DNA from: CALGKJ01 sp049322695
GTDB taxonomy: Bacteria; Bacillota; Clostridia; Lutisporales; Lutisporaceae
Length of the DNA stretch: 64,000 nt
Direction of reading: 5' to 3'
Assembly (NCBI GenBank): GCA_049322695.1
Contig: JBMORW010000064.1
Span: forward strand, 83,749-147,748
Shown one piece after another: positions 7,283 to 16,111 of this stretch. The notes below the pieces were generated by a model. The model did not search any database. It was given only the letters and a program-made list of their open reading frames with translations, and was not told the DNA's origin. Both the position numbers and the translations under genes were made by a program. The stretch's first letter is position 1, and each line of letters begins with the position of its first letter.

Positions 7283-8623
7283 ATGGCGACTATTCTCATT
7301 GAGAATGGAACAGTAGTTACCATGAATCCTAAAAGAGAAATCCTTAAAGGCAGCGTCCTTATAAAGGATGACCGCATCGAGGAAATATCGCCTGACATGG
7401 GGGACGTCAAGGCAGATAAGATAATAGATGCGGCGGGTATGGCAGTTATACCGGGACTGATCCAAACCCATATACATCTGACACAATCACTATTAAGGGG
7501 TCAGGCAGATGATCTGGAGCTTCTCGACTGGCTGAAAAAGAGAGTATGGCCGCTGGAGGGCTCGCATACGGCAGAATCCAACTATTATTCTGCAAAGCTT
7601 GGTATAGCTGAGCTTTTAAAGGGCGGGACAACAGCGCTGGTAGATATGGAGACTGTACATCACACAGACGAAGCAATAAACGCAATATACGAGTCAGGTA
7701 TTAGGGCAGTTACAGGCAAATGTATGATGGACTACAGCAGTGATGTTCCCAAGGGTCTTTTGGAAAACAAAGAAGACTCTGTAAGAGAAAGTGTGGAGCT
7801 TCTTAAGAAATGGCACATGAAGGACGGTGGAAGGATAAAGTATGCTTTTACACCGCGCTTTGTAGTGTCCTGTACTGAAGAACTGCTGATAGAAGTAGCA
7901 AAGCTTGCTAAAGAATACGACGTAATGGTGCATACACATGCATCAGAAAACCGTGGAGAAATAGAGTTTGTAGAAAAAGACAGAGGTATGAGAAATGTTA
8001 AGTATCTGCAAAGAATCGGCCTTACAGGACCCAACCTGATACTTGCACACTGCATTTGGCTTGATGATGAGGAAATGAAGATACTTGCCGATACAGGAAC
8101 AAAGATATCCCACTGTCCAAGCTCAAATATGAAACTTGCATCAGGCATAGCAAAAATACCTGAACTCCTGGAAATGGGAGCCTTTGTATCAATAGGAGCA
8201 GACGGTGCACCCTGCAACAACAATCTGGACATGTTCAGAGAGATGCGCAATGCAGCCATGATACAGAAGGTACGTCTGCTTAGCCCGACTGCAATGCCTG
8301 CTGAAAGGGTGTTTGAGCTGGCAACCCTTGGCGGAGCTAAAGCTATGGGATTGGAGAATGAGACAGGCAGTCTGGAAAGGGGCAAGAAGGCGGATATAGC
8401 GATAGTTAATTTGGATAACCTGTATTCCACACCAACTGCAGAGGTGGATATAATGTCACAGCTGGTGTATGCAGTAGGAGCACAGGATGTAGTAACCACC
8501 ATTGTAAACGGAAAGGTGCTTATGGAAAACAGAAAGCTTACAACGCTGGATGAGAGAGAAATAAAGGATAACTGCAACAGACTTATAAAAAATCAAATAC
8601 AAAGAAGCGGAATTTCTCGATAA
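7283..8623 (+). CDS. SsnA/guanine-deaminase-like amidohydrolase (ATZ/TRZ family)
   Basis: A 446-residue metal-dependent hydrolase with all expected metal and catalytic residues: H63-x-H65 in QTHIHLTQ, H217/H219 in VMVHTHASE, H256 in LAHCIW and D307 in SIGADGAP. Family members deaminate guanine, 5'-deoxyadenosine, S-adenosylhomocysteine or triazines. The start ATG follows GGGGGGAGGCTC. Its position directly before a xanthine-dehydrogenase-type enzyme favours guanine to xanthine, but 5'-deoxyadenosine deaminase is a real alternative from sequence alone. Confidence 0.85.
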   Translation: MATILIENGTVVTMNPKREILKGSVLIKDDRIEEISPDMGDVKADKIIDAAGMAVIPGLIQTHIHLTQSLLRGQADDLELLDWLKKRVWPLEGSHTAESNYYSAKLGIAELLKGGTTALVDMETVHHTDEAINAIYESGIRAVTGKCMMDYSSDVPKGLLENKEDSVRESVELLKKWHMKDGGRIKYAFTPRFVVSCTEELLIEVAKLAKEYDVMVHTHASENRGEIEFVEKDRGMRNVKYLQRIGLTGPNLILAHCIWLDDEEMKILADTGTKISHCPSSNMKLASGIAKIPELLEMGAFVSIGADGAPCNNNLDMFREMRNAAMIQKVRLLSPTAMPAERVFELATLGGAKAMGLENETGSLERGKKADIAIVNLDNLYSTPTAEVDIMSQLVYAVGAQDVVTTIVNGKVLMENRKLTTLDEREIKDNCNRLIKNQIQRSGISR

Positions 8624-8662
8624 ACCAGCCTTATGGCTGGTTTTGTAAAAAGGGGGATAAAA

Positions 8663-9526
8663 ATGAATATCAAGGTATATGCACCTGTTTCCCTGCAGGA
8701 GGCTGTTGAGCTTTTTCGGCAGGAGGGGGGAAAGGTACTAGCAGGTGGAACCGACCTAATAATAGAGCTTCGGAAGGAAAAGCTTATGCTCCAATATCTC
8801 CTGGATCTGAGCTATATTGCTGAGCTGAAGGGCATAACAATAACAGATACAGAGGTAGTGCTTGGTGCTATGACAACCTTTTCCGATATAGTCAGCAATG
8901 AATATATAAAGCAGAATATACCTGCGTTATGGGAATGCGCATCCAAGGTAGGTGCCTGTCAGATACAGAACAGAGCTACAATAGGAGGCAATATCTGCAA
9001 TGCTGCAGCTGCGGCAGACAGCATACCTGTACTTCTGTCTTTGGGTGCAGTATGCGTGATAATCGGTTGCAGTGGTGAAAGAGTTCTGCCTATTGACGAA
9101 TTTGTATTGGGCAGCAGCAAAAACGGCCTTATAAAAGGAGAGCTGTTGAAGTCGATAGTGTTCCCTAAACCAGCAGAGTATGAGTATAACAGCTTTTCTA
9201 AGCTTGGAAAGAGAAATGCTTTGGCCATATCCACAATAGTATGTGCCATAAGATTTAAGGCAGAAGAAGGCAGGATATCAGACATCGCAGTATGCACCGG
9301 AAGTCTGGGCTCAAAGGCTGCCAGAGAGCGGGGAGTGGAAATGTACCTGACAGGCAAAATACTTCCGGACATAGATATACAGAAAGCTGCTGATATACTT
9401 TCAACTGAGGTAGAGGAACGATTAAAGACCAGAGCTTCCATAGTATACAAGAAGCATGCAGTAAAGGGAGTATTCAAGGAAGCTTTAGAAAAGTGCATAG
9501 AGAGCTATGGCTCTTCCATGCGGTAA
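8663..9526 (+). CDS. Molybdenum hydroxylase FAD-binding subunit (CoxM/XdhB-like)
   Basis: A 287-residue subunit with the FAD-binding motifs AGGTDLIIELRKE near residue 31 and NRATIGGNICNAAAAAD near residue 105. It transfers electrons from the 2Fe-2S centres to NAD(P) or another acceptor. An in-frame start at 8633 would add ten residues, but the ATG at 8663 has the ribosome site AGGGGGATAAAA and matches the family start. It is the first gene of a four-gene set for a xanthine-dehydrogenase-like enzyme. Confidence 0.93.
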   Translation: MNIKVYAPVSLQEAVELFRQEGGKVLAGGTDLIIELRKEKLMLQYLLDLSYIAELKGITITDTEVVLGAMTTFSDIVSNEYIKQNIPALWECASKVGACQIQNRATIGGNICNAAAAADSIPVLLSLGAVCVIIGCSGERVLPIDEFVLGSSKNGLIKGELLKSIVFPKPAEYEYNSFSKLGKRNALAISTIVCAIRFKAEEGRISDIAVCTGSLGSKAARERGVEMYLTGKILPDIDIQKAADILSTEVEERLKTRASIVYKKHAVKGVFKEALEKCIESYGSSMR

Positions 9527-9540
9527 AGGAAGTGATGCAT

Positions 9541-10032
9541 ATGGAAAATATAAAAGAAAAGATATGCTTTAGCTTGAATAATAAAGATATAGAGGTAATG
9601 GCAGACCCAAGCATGAGACTTATAGACCTTCTGAGGGATGTAATAGGACTGACAGGCACCAAGGAAGGCTGTGGTGAGGGTGAATGCGGTGCATGTACTG
9701 TCATAATTGACGGTATGACAGCAAACTCCTGTCTGGTGCTCGCTTCACAGATAAGGGGCAGGAAGGTGCTGACTATAGAAGGGTTGGAGAATGGAGATAA
9801 GCTGCACCCCATACAGCAGGCATTTATAGATGTGGGAGCTGTGCAATGCGGCTTCTGCACACCGGGTATGGTACTGTCAGCGAAGGCCCTGTTGGATAAA
9901 AAGCCTGAGCCTGATACACAGGCTATAAAAACGGCAATATCAGGCAATCTTTGCAGATGTACTGGCTACAAAAAGATAGAAAAGGCCATAGAGCTCGCAG
10001 CAGACTACCTGAAGAAGGATGGTGAAGAATGA
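9541..10032 (+). CDS. Molybdenum hydroxylase 2Fe-2S subunit (CoxS/XdhC-like)
   Basis: A 163-residue iron-sulfur subunit. The plant-type cluster cysteines are C44, C49, C52 and C64 (GCGEGECGACTV), and the second cluster is ligated by C103, C106, C138 and C140 (QCGFCTPGM and GNLCRCTGY). The start is placed at 9541, eight bases after AAGGAAG; an upstream ATG at 9535 is also in frame. The stop overlaps the start of the Mo subunit (ATGA), indicating coupled translation and a stoichiometric complex. Confidence 0.95.
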   Translation: MENIKEKICFSLNNKDIEVMADPSMRLIDLLRDVIGLTGTKEGCGEGECGACTVIIDGMTANSCLVLASQIRGRKVLTIEGLENGDKLHPIQQAFIDVGAVQCGFCTPGMVLSAKALLDKKPEPDTQAIKTAISGNLCRCTGYKKIEKAIELAADYLKKDGEE

Positions 10033-11300
10033 TGGAAAAGTTCCGAACCATTGGCAAAAACGAGCTAAGAGTAGATGCCAGAGACAAAGTCTCAGGAAAA
10101 GCATTGTATCCAGCTGACATATATATGGAAAATATGGCTTACGGATATACCATAAGATCGGTTAAACCTCATGCAGAGCTTAAGGTTGACAAGAGCAGGG
10201 CGCTATCATTTCCGGGCGTACTCCATGTATTTACTGCAGAGGATGTACCCGGCAAAAACCATCATGGTGTGCTCTTTAAGGACCATGAGGTGTTCTGCAG
10301 CCACAAGACCATACGTATAGGTGAGCCCATAGCCTTTGTAGTGGCGGAGTCTATGGAAGCAGCCAGAGAAGCGGCAAAGCTGGTAGAAATAGAGTACAAG
10401 GAGCTGCCTGCTGTGTTTGACCCTGTGGAGGCTATGAAGGAAGATGCTCCCAAAATACATGGCGACAGCAATATAATATATCATTATAAGCTACGCAAGG
10501 GAGATATAGACAAAGCCTTTGCTGAATGTGAAGTGATAGTGGAGAATACCTATGAAACCTCCATGGTGGATCACGTGTTTTTGCAGCCGGAAGCGGGAGT
10601 TTCATATATTGAAGAGGACGGTACCATAACTATTATAGTTGCAACTCAGTACCCTCACTATGACAGGGAGGAAGTAGCTGAGGCACTTGGGCTTCCTCAT
10701 GAAAAGATAAGAATATTGACGGCAGCTGTAGGCGGAGCCTTTGGCGGTAGAGAGGACATAACCGTACAGATACATCTGGCTCTGGCAGCCATAAAGCTTA
10801 ACAGACCCATAAAAACCATCTATACAAGAGAAGAGTCATTTCAGGCACATTCCAAAAGACATCCAATGCTTATGAAATTCAGGACAGGAGCATTGAAGGA
10901 CGGAACTCTGCATGCTATGGAGGCAGAGATCATAGGGGATTCCGGTGCACATGCCTCCTGGGCCATAAATGTTTTAAGAAAAGCGGGAGTACATGCCACA
11001 GGTCCTTACTGCATACCTAATGTCAAGGTGGACAGCTATGCAGTATATACCAACAATCCCTTTACAGGAGCCATGAGAGGCTTCGGAGCGGCACAGGTGC
11101 CTATGGCATATGAGCAGCAGGTAGACGAAATAGCCAGACGTTTAAATATCAACCCGGTTGAAATACGATTGAAGAACTGCTTCAGGCCGGGAAGCGAGAC
11201 TGCCACAGGGCAGGTATTGGAAGAATCAGTTCCTCTGGCAGAAACCATAATCAAAGCTGCAAAAGAAGCAGGCTTCGAGTTCCATGAGGGGGTGCGGTAA
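10029..11300 (+). CDS. Molybdenum hydroxylase Mo subunit, N-terminal polypeptide
   Basis: A 423-residue protein matching the N-terminal half of the large xanthine dehydrogenase Mo subunit: the a/b hammerhead part (KVSGKALYPADI), then the cofactor-contacting GGAFGGRED near residue 239 and TGAMRGFGAAQVP near residue 345. The chain ends where the second half begins in single-chain homologs, and the next gene supplies that half with a one-base overlap (TAATG). This split is known in nicotinate dehydrogenase of Eubacterium barkeri (NdhL/NdhM), so it is likely a genuine two-chain subunit and not a frameshift. Confidence 0.92.
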   Translation: MMEKFRTIGKNELRVDARDKVSGKALYPADIYMENMAYGYTIRSVKPHAELKVDKSRALSFPGVLHVFTAEDVPGKNHHGVLFKDHEVFCSHKTIRIGEPIAFVVAESMEAAREAAKLVEIEYKELPAVFDPVEAMKEDAPKIHGDSNIIYHYKLRKGDIDKAFAECEVIVENTYETSMVDHVFLQPEAGVSYIEEDGTITIIVATQYPHYDREEVAEALGLPHEKIRILTAAVGGAFGGREDITVQIHLALAAIKLNRPIKTIYTREESFQAHSKRHPMLMKFRTGALKDGTLHAMEAEIIGDSGAHASWAINVLRKAGVHATGPYCIPNVKVDSYAVYTNNPFTGAMRGFGAAQVPMAYEQQVDEIARRLNINPVEIRLKNCFRPGSETATGQVLEESVPLAETIIKAAKEAGFEFHEGVR

Positions 11301-12286
11301 TGAAAAAGAGAGGTAAGGGAATAGCATCAATATTCTATGGAACAGGCTATGGCAACGGCTTTCCTGATGTATCCAATGCTCGCGCCGAGCTCAGGGAGGA
11401 TGGCAGAATATATGTATATGCAGGAGCTACAGAGGTAGGACAGGGAGCAAAGACTGCACTCAGCCAGATAGCAGCAGAGGCTATGGGTGTAAGCCTGGAA
11501 GAAATAATACTTATAAATGAAGACACCAGCAAAACACCCGACTCAGGTACGGCAGCGGCCAGCAGGCAGACCTACAACACAGGCAACGGCATCAGAATTG
11601 CTTGTGAAAGCCTTAAGCAGGAGCTGCTTGAACTGGCAAAGGAAATGCTGGGCACCAACAGCACTGCAGGCTTACGCATAATAAGTGGTGCAGTTGAAGT
11701 AAGAGGTTTGCCGGACAAGAAAGCCACTTTTATAGAGCTTTATAAAGAAGCATTAAAAACAAACAGAAGTCTGAAGATAGACAGGACCTTTACTGCCCAC
11801 AGTGTGAGGATGGATGATGAAACAGGACAGGGAGCGCCTTACTGGCCTTATACCTTTGCTACCTATTGTGTTGAGGTAGAGGTAGACACGGAAACAGGCA
11901 AGGTGGATGTACTCAAGGCTGTATGTGCACAGGATGTAGGCAGAGCTGTCAACCCAACTCTTATAGAGGGACAGATAGAAGGCGGCTTTGCGATGGGGAT
12001 GAGCTGGACACTGTATGAGGATCTGGGTCTTAAAGACGGCAGAATCAAAAACGATAATTTCTCAAACTATATTATACCTACATCTTTGGATATGCCAGAG
12101 ATAAAGAATATTATCATAGAAGATCCGGAATCCACAGCACCCTTTGGGGCAAAGGGAATAGGGGAGCCGGTTATGCTTGCAGCCATGCCTGCAATACTCA
12201 ATGCAATATATGATGCAACGGGAGTGAGGGTTACAAAGCTTCCGGCAAGCCCGCAGGAAATTGTAAGGCTGATAAATGAAAAGTAA
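11300..12286 (+). CDS. Molybdenum hydroxylase Mo subunit, C-terminal polypeptide
   Basis: A 328-residue protein equal to the C-terminal Mo-cofactor domain: GATEVGQGAKTALSQIAAEA near residue 42, DSGTAAASRQTYNTGNG, a conserved QDVGRAVNPTLIEGQIEGG, and GAKGIGEPVMLAAMPAI with the active-site glutamate in GIGEP near the end. Starts at ATG overlapping the previous stop by one base. With the three preceding genes it forms a purine or N-heterocycle hydroxylase. Context favours hypoxanthine or purine to xanthine; a nicotinate-type substrate is a fallback. Confidence 0.92.
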   Translation: MKKRGKGIASIFYGTGYGNGFPDVSNARAELREDGRIYVYAGATEVGQGAKTALSQIAAEAMGVSLEEIILINEDTSKTPDSGTAAASRQTYNTGNGIRIACESLKQELLELAKEMLGTNSTAGLRIISGAVEVRGLPDKKATFIELYKEALKTNRSLKIDRTFTAHSVRMDDETGQGAPYWPYTFATYCVEVEVDTETGKVDVLKAVCAQDVGRAVNPTLIEGQIEGGFAMGMSWTLYEDLGLKDGRIKNDNFSNYIIPTSLDMPEIKNIIIEDPESTAPFGAKGIGEPVMLAAMPAILNAIYDATGVRVTKLPASPQEIVRLINEK

Positions 12287-12310
12287 TGTTTACTTTAAGG
12301 AGGTGTCTTA

Positions 12311-14029
12311 GTGAGAGATATCATAATGGCAATGATAGACGTTGCCACCGGCAGAATGAAGGCACAGCTTGTTTTCAAGAATATTAATCTAATAAATGTA
12401 TTTACCGGAGAGATATATAAGACTGATGTAGCAGTACATGACGGTTATATAGCGGGCATCGGAGAATATCAAGGTGCCGTAGAGCTGGATATGGAGGGCA
12501 AATACCTTTGTCCCGGCTTTATAGATGGACACGTGCACATAGAATCCTCTCTTGTTACTCCGGGAGAGTTTGCCAAGGCAGTAGTTGCACGCGGTACAAC
12601 TGCAGTAATAGCTGACCCTCATGAAATAGCCAATGTAAAGGGTATATCAGGTATCAAGTATATGATAGAGGGAGCGGAAAATATTCCGCTGGATGTGCAC
12701 ATAATGCTTCCATCCTGCGTACCTGCCACACCCTTTGAAAATGCAGGCAGTGTACTTAAGGCAGAGGACCTTCTGGAGCTCATCAACCATCCGAGAGTAT
12801 TGGGCTTGGGAGAGCTGATGGATTTTCCGAATATCATAGGCTGTGAAAAATCCGTCATAAATAAGATAGTAATGGCAAAGAACATGCACAAATACATGGA
12901 TGGTCATGCGCCTGGCATAAGCGGCAAGGACCTCAACGGCTACATACTACCGGGTGTAAGAACAGAGCATGAATGCTCCACTGCAGAGGAAGCCATGGAA
13001 AGGCTGAGACTGGGCATGCATATCATGTTCAGGGAGGGCTCGGCAGCACGCAATGTTGTAGGTCTGATACCTGCACTCAACGACAGTACCTTCAGCAGAT
13101 GCATGTTCTGTACTGATGACAGGCATCCTGAGGATATATTGGTAGACGGTCACATAGACAACAACATCAGGGTTGCAATAAAGCATGGTATAGACCCTGT
13201 AAAGGCTATACAGATGGCAACAATAAACGCTGCCCGCTGCTATAACCTTGACAATGTGGGAGGCATTGCACCAGGCTACAAAGCCAACCTGGTAGTACTC
13301 AATAACCTGGAAAATGTAGAGGTTTATCAGGTCTATAAAAAAGGCAGGCTGGTAGCCCAGGAAGGCAAAGCGTTATTTGAAATAAAGAGTATTAATGACT
13401 CCAGAATGCGAAACTCAGTCAATATCAAGCCGCTTGCCGATAACTGCTTTGATTTCAAGCATTTCAATGATACTATGAGAGTCATTGGTCTCATACCTCA
13501 CTCTCTGGTAACCAATGACCTTAAGCTTGAGGTAATAAGGAGGGACAGAGGTTACTATACCAAGGATGGTGAGCAGCTCTTAAAGCTGGCAGTAATAGAA
13601 AGACATCATGCCACAGGCAACACAGGGCTTGCCCTTGTAAAAGGGATGGGACTAAAAAACGGAGCCATTGCTTCATCGGTAGCCCATGATTCACACAATA
13701 TAGTAGTTATAGGAGACAATGATGAGGATATGAAGCTTGCTGTGCAGCATCTCCAGCAAATAGGAGGAGGTATAGCAATAGCTGCACAGGGTGAAATAAA
13801 AGACTCCCTGGTGCTGCCTATAGCTGGGCTCATGAGTGACAAATCCCTGGAAGAAGTACAGGATAAGCTGGAAGCAATGTTGAAGGTAGCCTACGGCATG
13901 GGAATATCCAGAGACTATGACCCATTCATGACACTGGCATTCCTTGCACTGCCTGTTATACCTGAGCTGAAGCTTACCGACCTAGGTCTATTTGATGTAG
14001 TAAACTTCAAATTTGTAGAACAAAGATAA
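12311..14029 (+). CDS. ade: Adenine deaminase
   Basis: A 572-residue enzyme very close to bacterial adenine deaminase in length and motifs: FIDGHVHIESS (H74, H76), ADPHEIAN, MLPSCVPATPFE, LGLGELMDFP, DGHAPGISG (H199), EHECST (H220), REGSAARN and CTDDRHPEDI. It hydrolyses adenine to hypoxanthine and ammonia, feeding the hydroxylase encoded just upstream. Start is GTG at 12311 behind AAGGAGGTGTCTTA, 24 bases after the Mo subunit gene. It is the last gene of the purine operon. Confidence 0.93.
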   Translation: MRDIIMAMIDVATGRMKAQLVFKNINLINVFTGEIYKTDVAVHDGYIAGIGEYQGAVELDMEGKYLCPGFIDGHVHIESSLVTPGEFAKAVVARGTTAVIADPHEIANVKGISGIKYMIEGAENIPLDVHIMLPSCVPATPFENAGSVLKAEDLLELINHPRVLGLGELMDFPNIIGCEKSVINKIVMAKNMHKYMDGHAPGISGKDLNGYILPGVRTEHECSTAEEAMERLRLGMHIMFREGSAARNVVGLIPALNDSTFSRCMFCTDDRHPEDILVDGHIDNNIRVAIKHGIDPVKAIQMATINAARCYNLDNVGGIAPGYKANLVVLNNLENVEVYQVYKKGRLVAQEGKALFEIKSINDSRMRNSVNIKPLADNCFDFKHFNDTMRVIGLIPHSLVTNDLKLEVIRRDRGYYTKDGEQLLKLAVIERHHATGNTGLALVKGMGLKNGAIASSVAHDSHNIVVIGDNDEDMKLAVQHLQQIGGGIAIAAQGEIKDSLVLPIAGLMSDKSLEEVQDKLEAMLKVAYGMGISRDYDPFMTLAFLALPVIPELKLTDLGLFDVVNFKFVEQR

Positions 14030-14046
14030 TACAACAGCTGTTCATG

Positions 14047-14090
14047 ATAGTTTTATATGGGAGGCATTCTCCCATGTAAAACTATTTTTA
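14047..14090 (+). terminator. Rho-independent terminator of purine operon
   Basis: 17-bp arms (14047-14063 and 14069-14085, one G:T pair) enclose a 5-base loop and are followed by TTTTAAT. It is the strongest terminator in the first 15 kb and closes the operon after adenine deaminase. Confidence 0.9.
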
Positions 14091-14205
14091 ATCTGACAGT
14101 TAAATATGTTATTATAATACAGTACAATAAATTTACAAACTCAGGAATCATCTGGGGGCGTATATTTTTTGTTTGCTATAAGGAATATATTTTGGAGGTA
14201 AAGGG

Positions 14206-14736
14206 ATGAATCTGGAATTACTTAGACAGGACATTGCTAAAAAGCAGAAGAAAGGCTTACACTTCATATTGGCTTCGATTATAATCTGGGCAGCGCTTTT
14301 ATATGTTCATTCTACATCACTGCCAATATTAACAAAGAACTTCTATACCTTCTGCTGTACAGCACCCTTGGTGCCCCTGGCATTTCTGATTTCTAAGCTT
14401 ATTAAGGTGGAGTTTTCAAATAAAGATAACCCACTATCAAATCTGGGTATATTGTTTTCAACGAATCAGCTGCTTTATTTGTTGATTGCCATGTGGGTAT
14501 ACTCTGCTGTTCCTGAGAAAATGCTGATGGTGATAACCATGATATTTGGTGCTCACTTGCTGCCCTATGGCTGGCTCTACAAATCAAAAAGCTATATCGC
14601 ATTTTCTGTAACAGTACCAATATTGGCATTGGTTATCGGGCATAGATATGAGACATATGTTCTTGCCCTTGTAATGCTAGCAGTTGAAGTGATATTCAGC
14701 TGTATACTATATATTGAGAATAAGAGAATGAACTGA
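14206..14736 (+). CDS. Small polytopic membrane protein, DUF7010-like
   Basis: A 176-residue protein with a charged N-terminus (MNLELLRQDIAKKQKKG) and about five to six hydrophobic segments. The overall look, including the LRQDIAKKQKKGLHF start, fits the uncharacterised DUF7010 family (tentative). Ribosome site TTTGGAGGTAAAGGG before ATG. It is flanked by terminators on both sides and so is a single-gene unit between the purine locus and the integron. Confidence 0.75.
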   Translation: MNLELLRQDIAKKQKKGLHFILASIIIWAALLYVHSTSLPILTKNFYTFCCTAPLVPLAFLISKLIKVEFSNKDNPLSNLGILFSTNQLLYLLIAMWVYSAVPEKMLMVITMIFGAHLLPYGWLYKSKSYIAFSVTVPILALVIGHRYETYVLALVMLAVEVIFSCILYIENKRMN

Positions 14737-14771
14737 TTATTTGAATAATAAAGAAATGTTTGCTTCTGCTT

Positions 14772-14807
14772 AATCAGATGGGGAATAACCTTATCTGATT
14801 ATTTTTT
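14772..14807 (+). terminator. Rho-independent terminator
   Basis: Arms AATCAGAT (14772-14779) and ATCTGATT (14793-14800) are followed by ATTTTTTG. It ends the 14206 gene and insulates the recombinase gene. Confidence 0.85.
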
Positions 14808-14864
14808 GTGCGAAAAAACTCGAAAAATGTCAAACGATTGTTGCTATTATAAGCATAATTATAG

Positions 14865-14893
14865 TTAAATATTATGAGTAAATAATGTATAAT
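14865..14893 (+). promoter_or_regulatory. Candidate promoter of integron recombinase
   Basis: TATAAT at 14888-14893 lies 17 bases after TTAAAT at 14865-14870, a weak -35 box, about 40 bases before the recombinase start. A LexA-like half-palindrome, CAAACGATTGTTGC at 14831, sits just upstream but departs from the Gram-positive SOS consensus at several positions. Confidence 0.35.
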
Positions 14894-14931
14894 TATGTAA
14901 GCAACAGTGACTTGGTGGAAGGAGGTATACA

Positions 14932-16041
14932 ATGTCTATATCGGTTTTTAAAAAGAATGATGAAGAATTGATACTGTCCTTTATATATGATGAAGAATAT
15001 GTTCAGAAAATCAGAACTATAAGAGGCAGACAATGGGATCCTCGAAACAAAGTCTGGACAATCCCAAACAGCAAAGATTCACTGAACCAATTGACAAAAC
15101 TTTTTGGGGCAAACCAGGTAATATTCAGAAAGAGTACAAGCAAAGAAGCTTCAGATAATCATTCAGATGCAAATGGCTGGGAAAAGGCATTATTGGACGA
15201 AATGAAAAGCAAGCTCATACTTAAGGGTTACAGCTTCAGAACCAGGGATGCATACATAGGGCACATATCAAGGCTAGTTTCTCATTTTGCTGCTCATCCT
15301 CATGAACTTAACAGTACTCACATAGATAGTTATCTTGTGACCTTACTGGATATAAAAGAGGATTCTCATTCTTATGTCAATCAAGCTGTAAGTGCCATAA
15401 AATTTCTATACAGACATGTGTTGAACAGAGGTGATGTGGTAGTAAAACTTTCAAGGCCGAAAAGAGAGAAAAAGCTTCCTGAAGTCTTAAGTCGTGAAGA
15501 AGTGGTACAGATTCTGAATGGCACTGAAAATCTTAAGCATAGAGCAATGCTTTACCTAACTTATTCCGCCGGATTAAGAGTGGGAGAGCTTGTAAGATTG
15601 AGAGTTACCGATATTGATAGCAAAAGAAATATGATTCACATAGTACAGGGGAAAGGAAAAAAGGACAGGTATACATTGCTGTCTCAAACATCCTTAGAGA
15701 TTCTTAGACAATATGTAAAAAAGTACAGACCTGACGAGTGGCTCTTTCCAAGCCAGGATTACAAAGGACATCTGACAGAACGTACAGCCCAAAGAGTATT
15801 TGAAAACGCAAAAAAAGCAGTAGGAATAAAAAAAGATGTATCAATACACACGCTTAGGCATTCTTTTGCAACGCACTTGTTGGAAAACGGTGTTGATCTA
15901 AGATATATCCAAGAGCTTCTCGGGCATGTAAACAGCAGTACGACTGAAATATACACTCATGTCTCAGAGAAGAACATCAGGCAGATTCAAAGTCCACTGG
16001 ATAGACTTATCAGCATTACGGAACTGAAAAAAGGCGACTAA
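14932..16041 (+). CDS. Integron-associated tyrosine recombinase with extra N-terminal domain
   Basis: A 369-residue tyrosine recombinase with the full catalytic set: R216 (AGLRVGEL), K241/K243 region (QGKGKKDR), H306 and R309 (HTLRH), H332 (LLGH) and nucleophile Y341 (EIYTH). The tail QSPLDRL near residue 353 resembles the SPLD segment at the end of IntI proteins. Residues 1-65 form an added domain (GRQWDPRNKVWTIP) seen in some Firmicute recombinases; residues 84-165 are the SAM-like DNA-binding domain. The segment between WLFPS and HTLRH is short, so the additional IntI-specific insertion is absent. A cassette array with attC sites follows on the same strand. Start ATG behind GGAAGGAGGTATACA. 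Confidence 0.92.
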   Translation: MSISVFKKNDEELILSFIYDEEYVQKIRTIRGRQWDPRNKVWTIPNSKDSLNQLTKLFGANQVIFRKSTSKEASDNHSDANGWEKALLDEMKSKLILKGYSFRTRDAYIGHISRLVSHFAAHPHELNSTHIDSYLVTLLDIKEDSHSYVNQAVSAIKFLYRHVLNRGDVVVKLSRPKREKKLPEVLSREEVVQILNGTENLKHRAMLYLTYSAGLRVGELVRLRVTDIDSKRNMIHIVQGKGKKDRYTLLSQTSLEILRQYVKKYRPDEWLFPSQDYKGHLTERTAQRVFENAKKAVGIKKDVSIHTLRHSFATHLLENGVDLRYIQELLGHVNSSTTEIYTHVSEKNIRQIQSPLDRLISITELKKGD

Positions 16042-16111
16042 TCACACATAGGCATTACATACACATAGAGATTTACATTAACGACACAACGTCGGATACA
16101 ACACAATTTAT

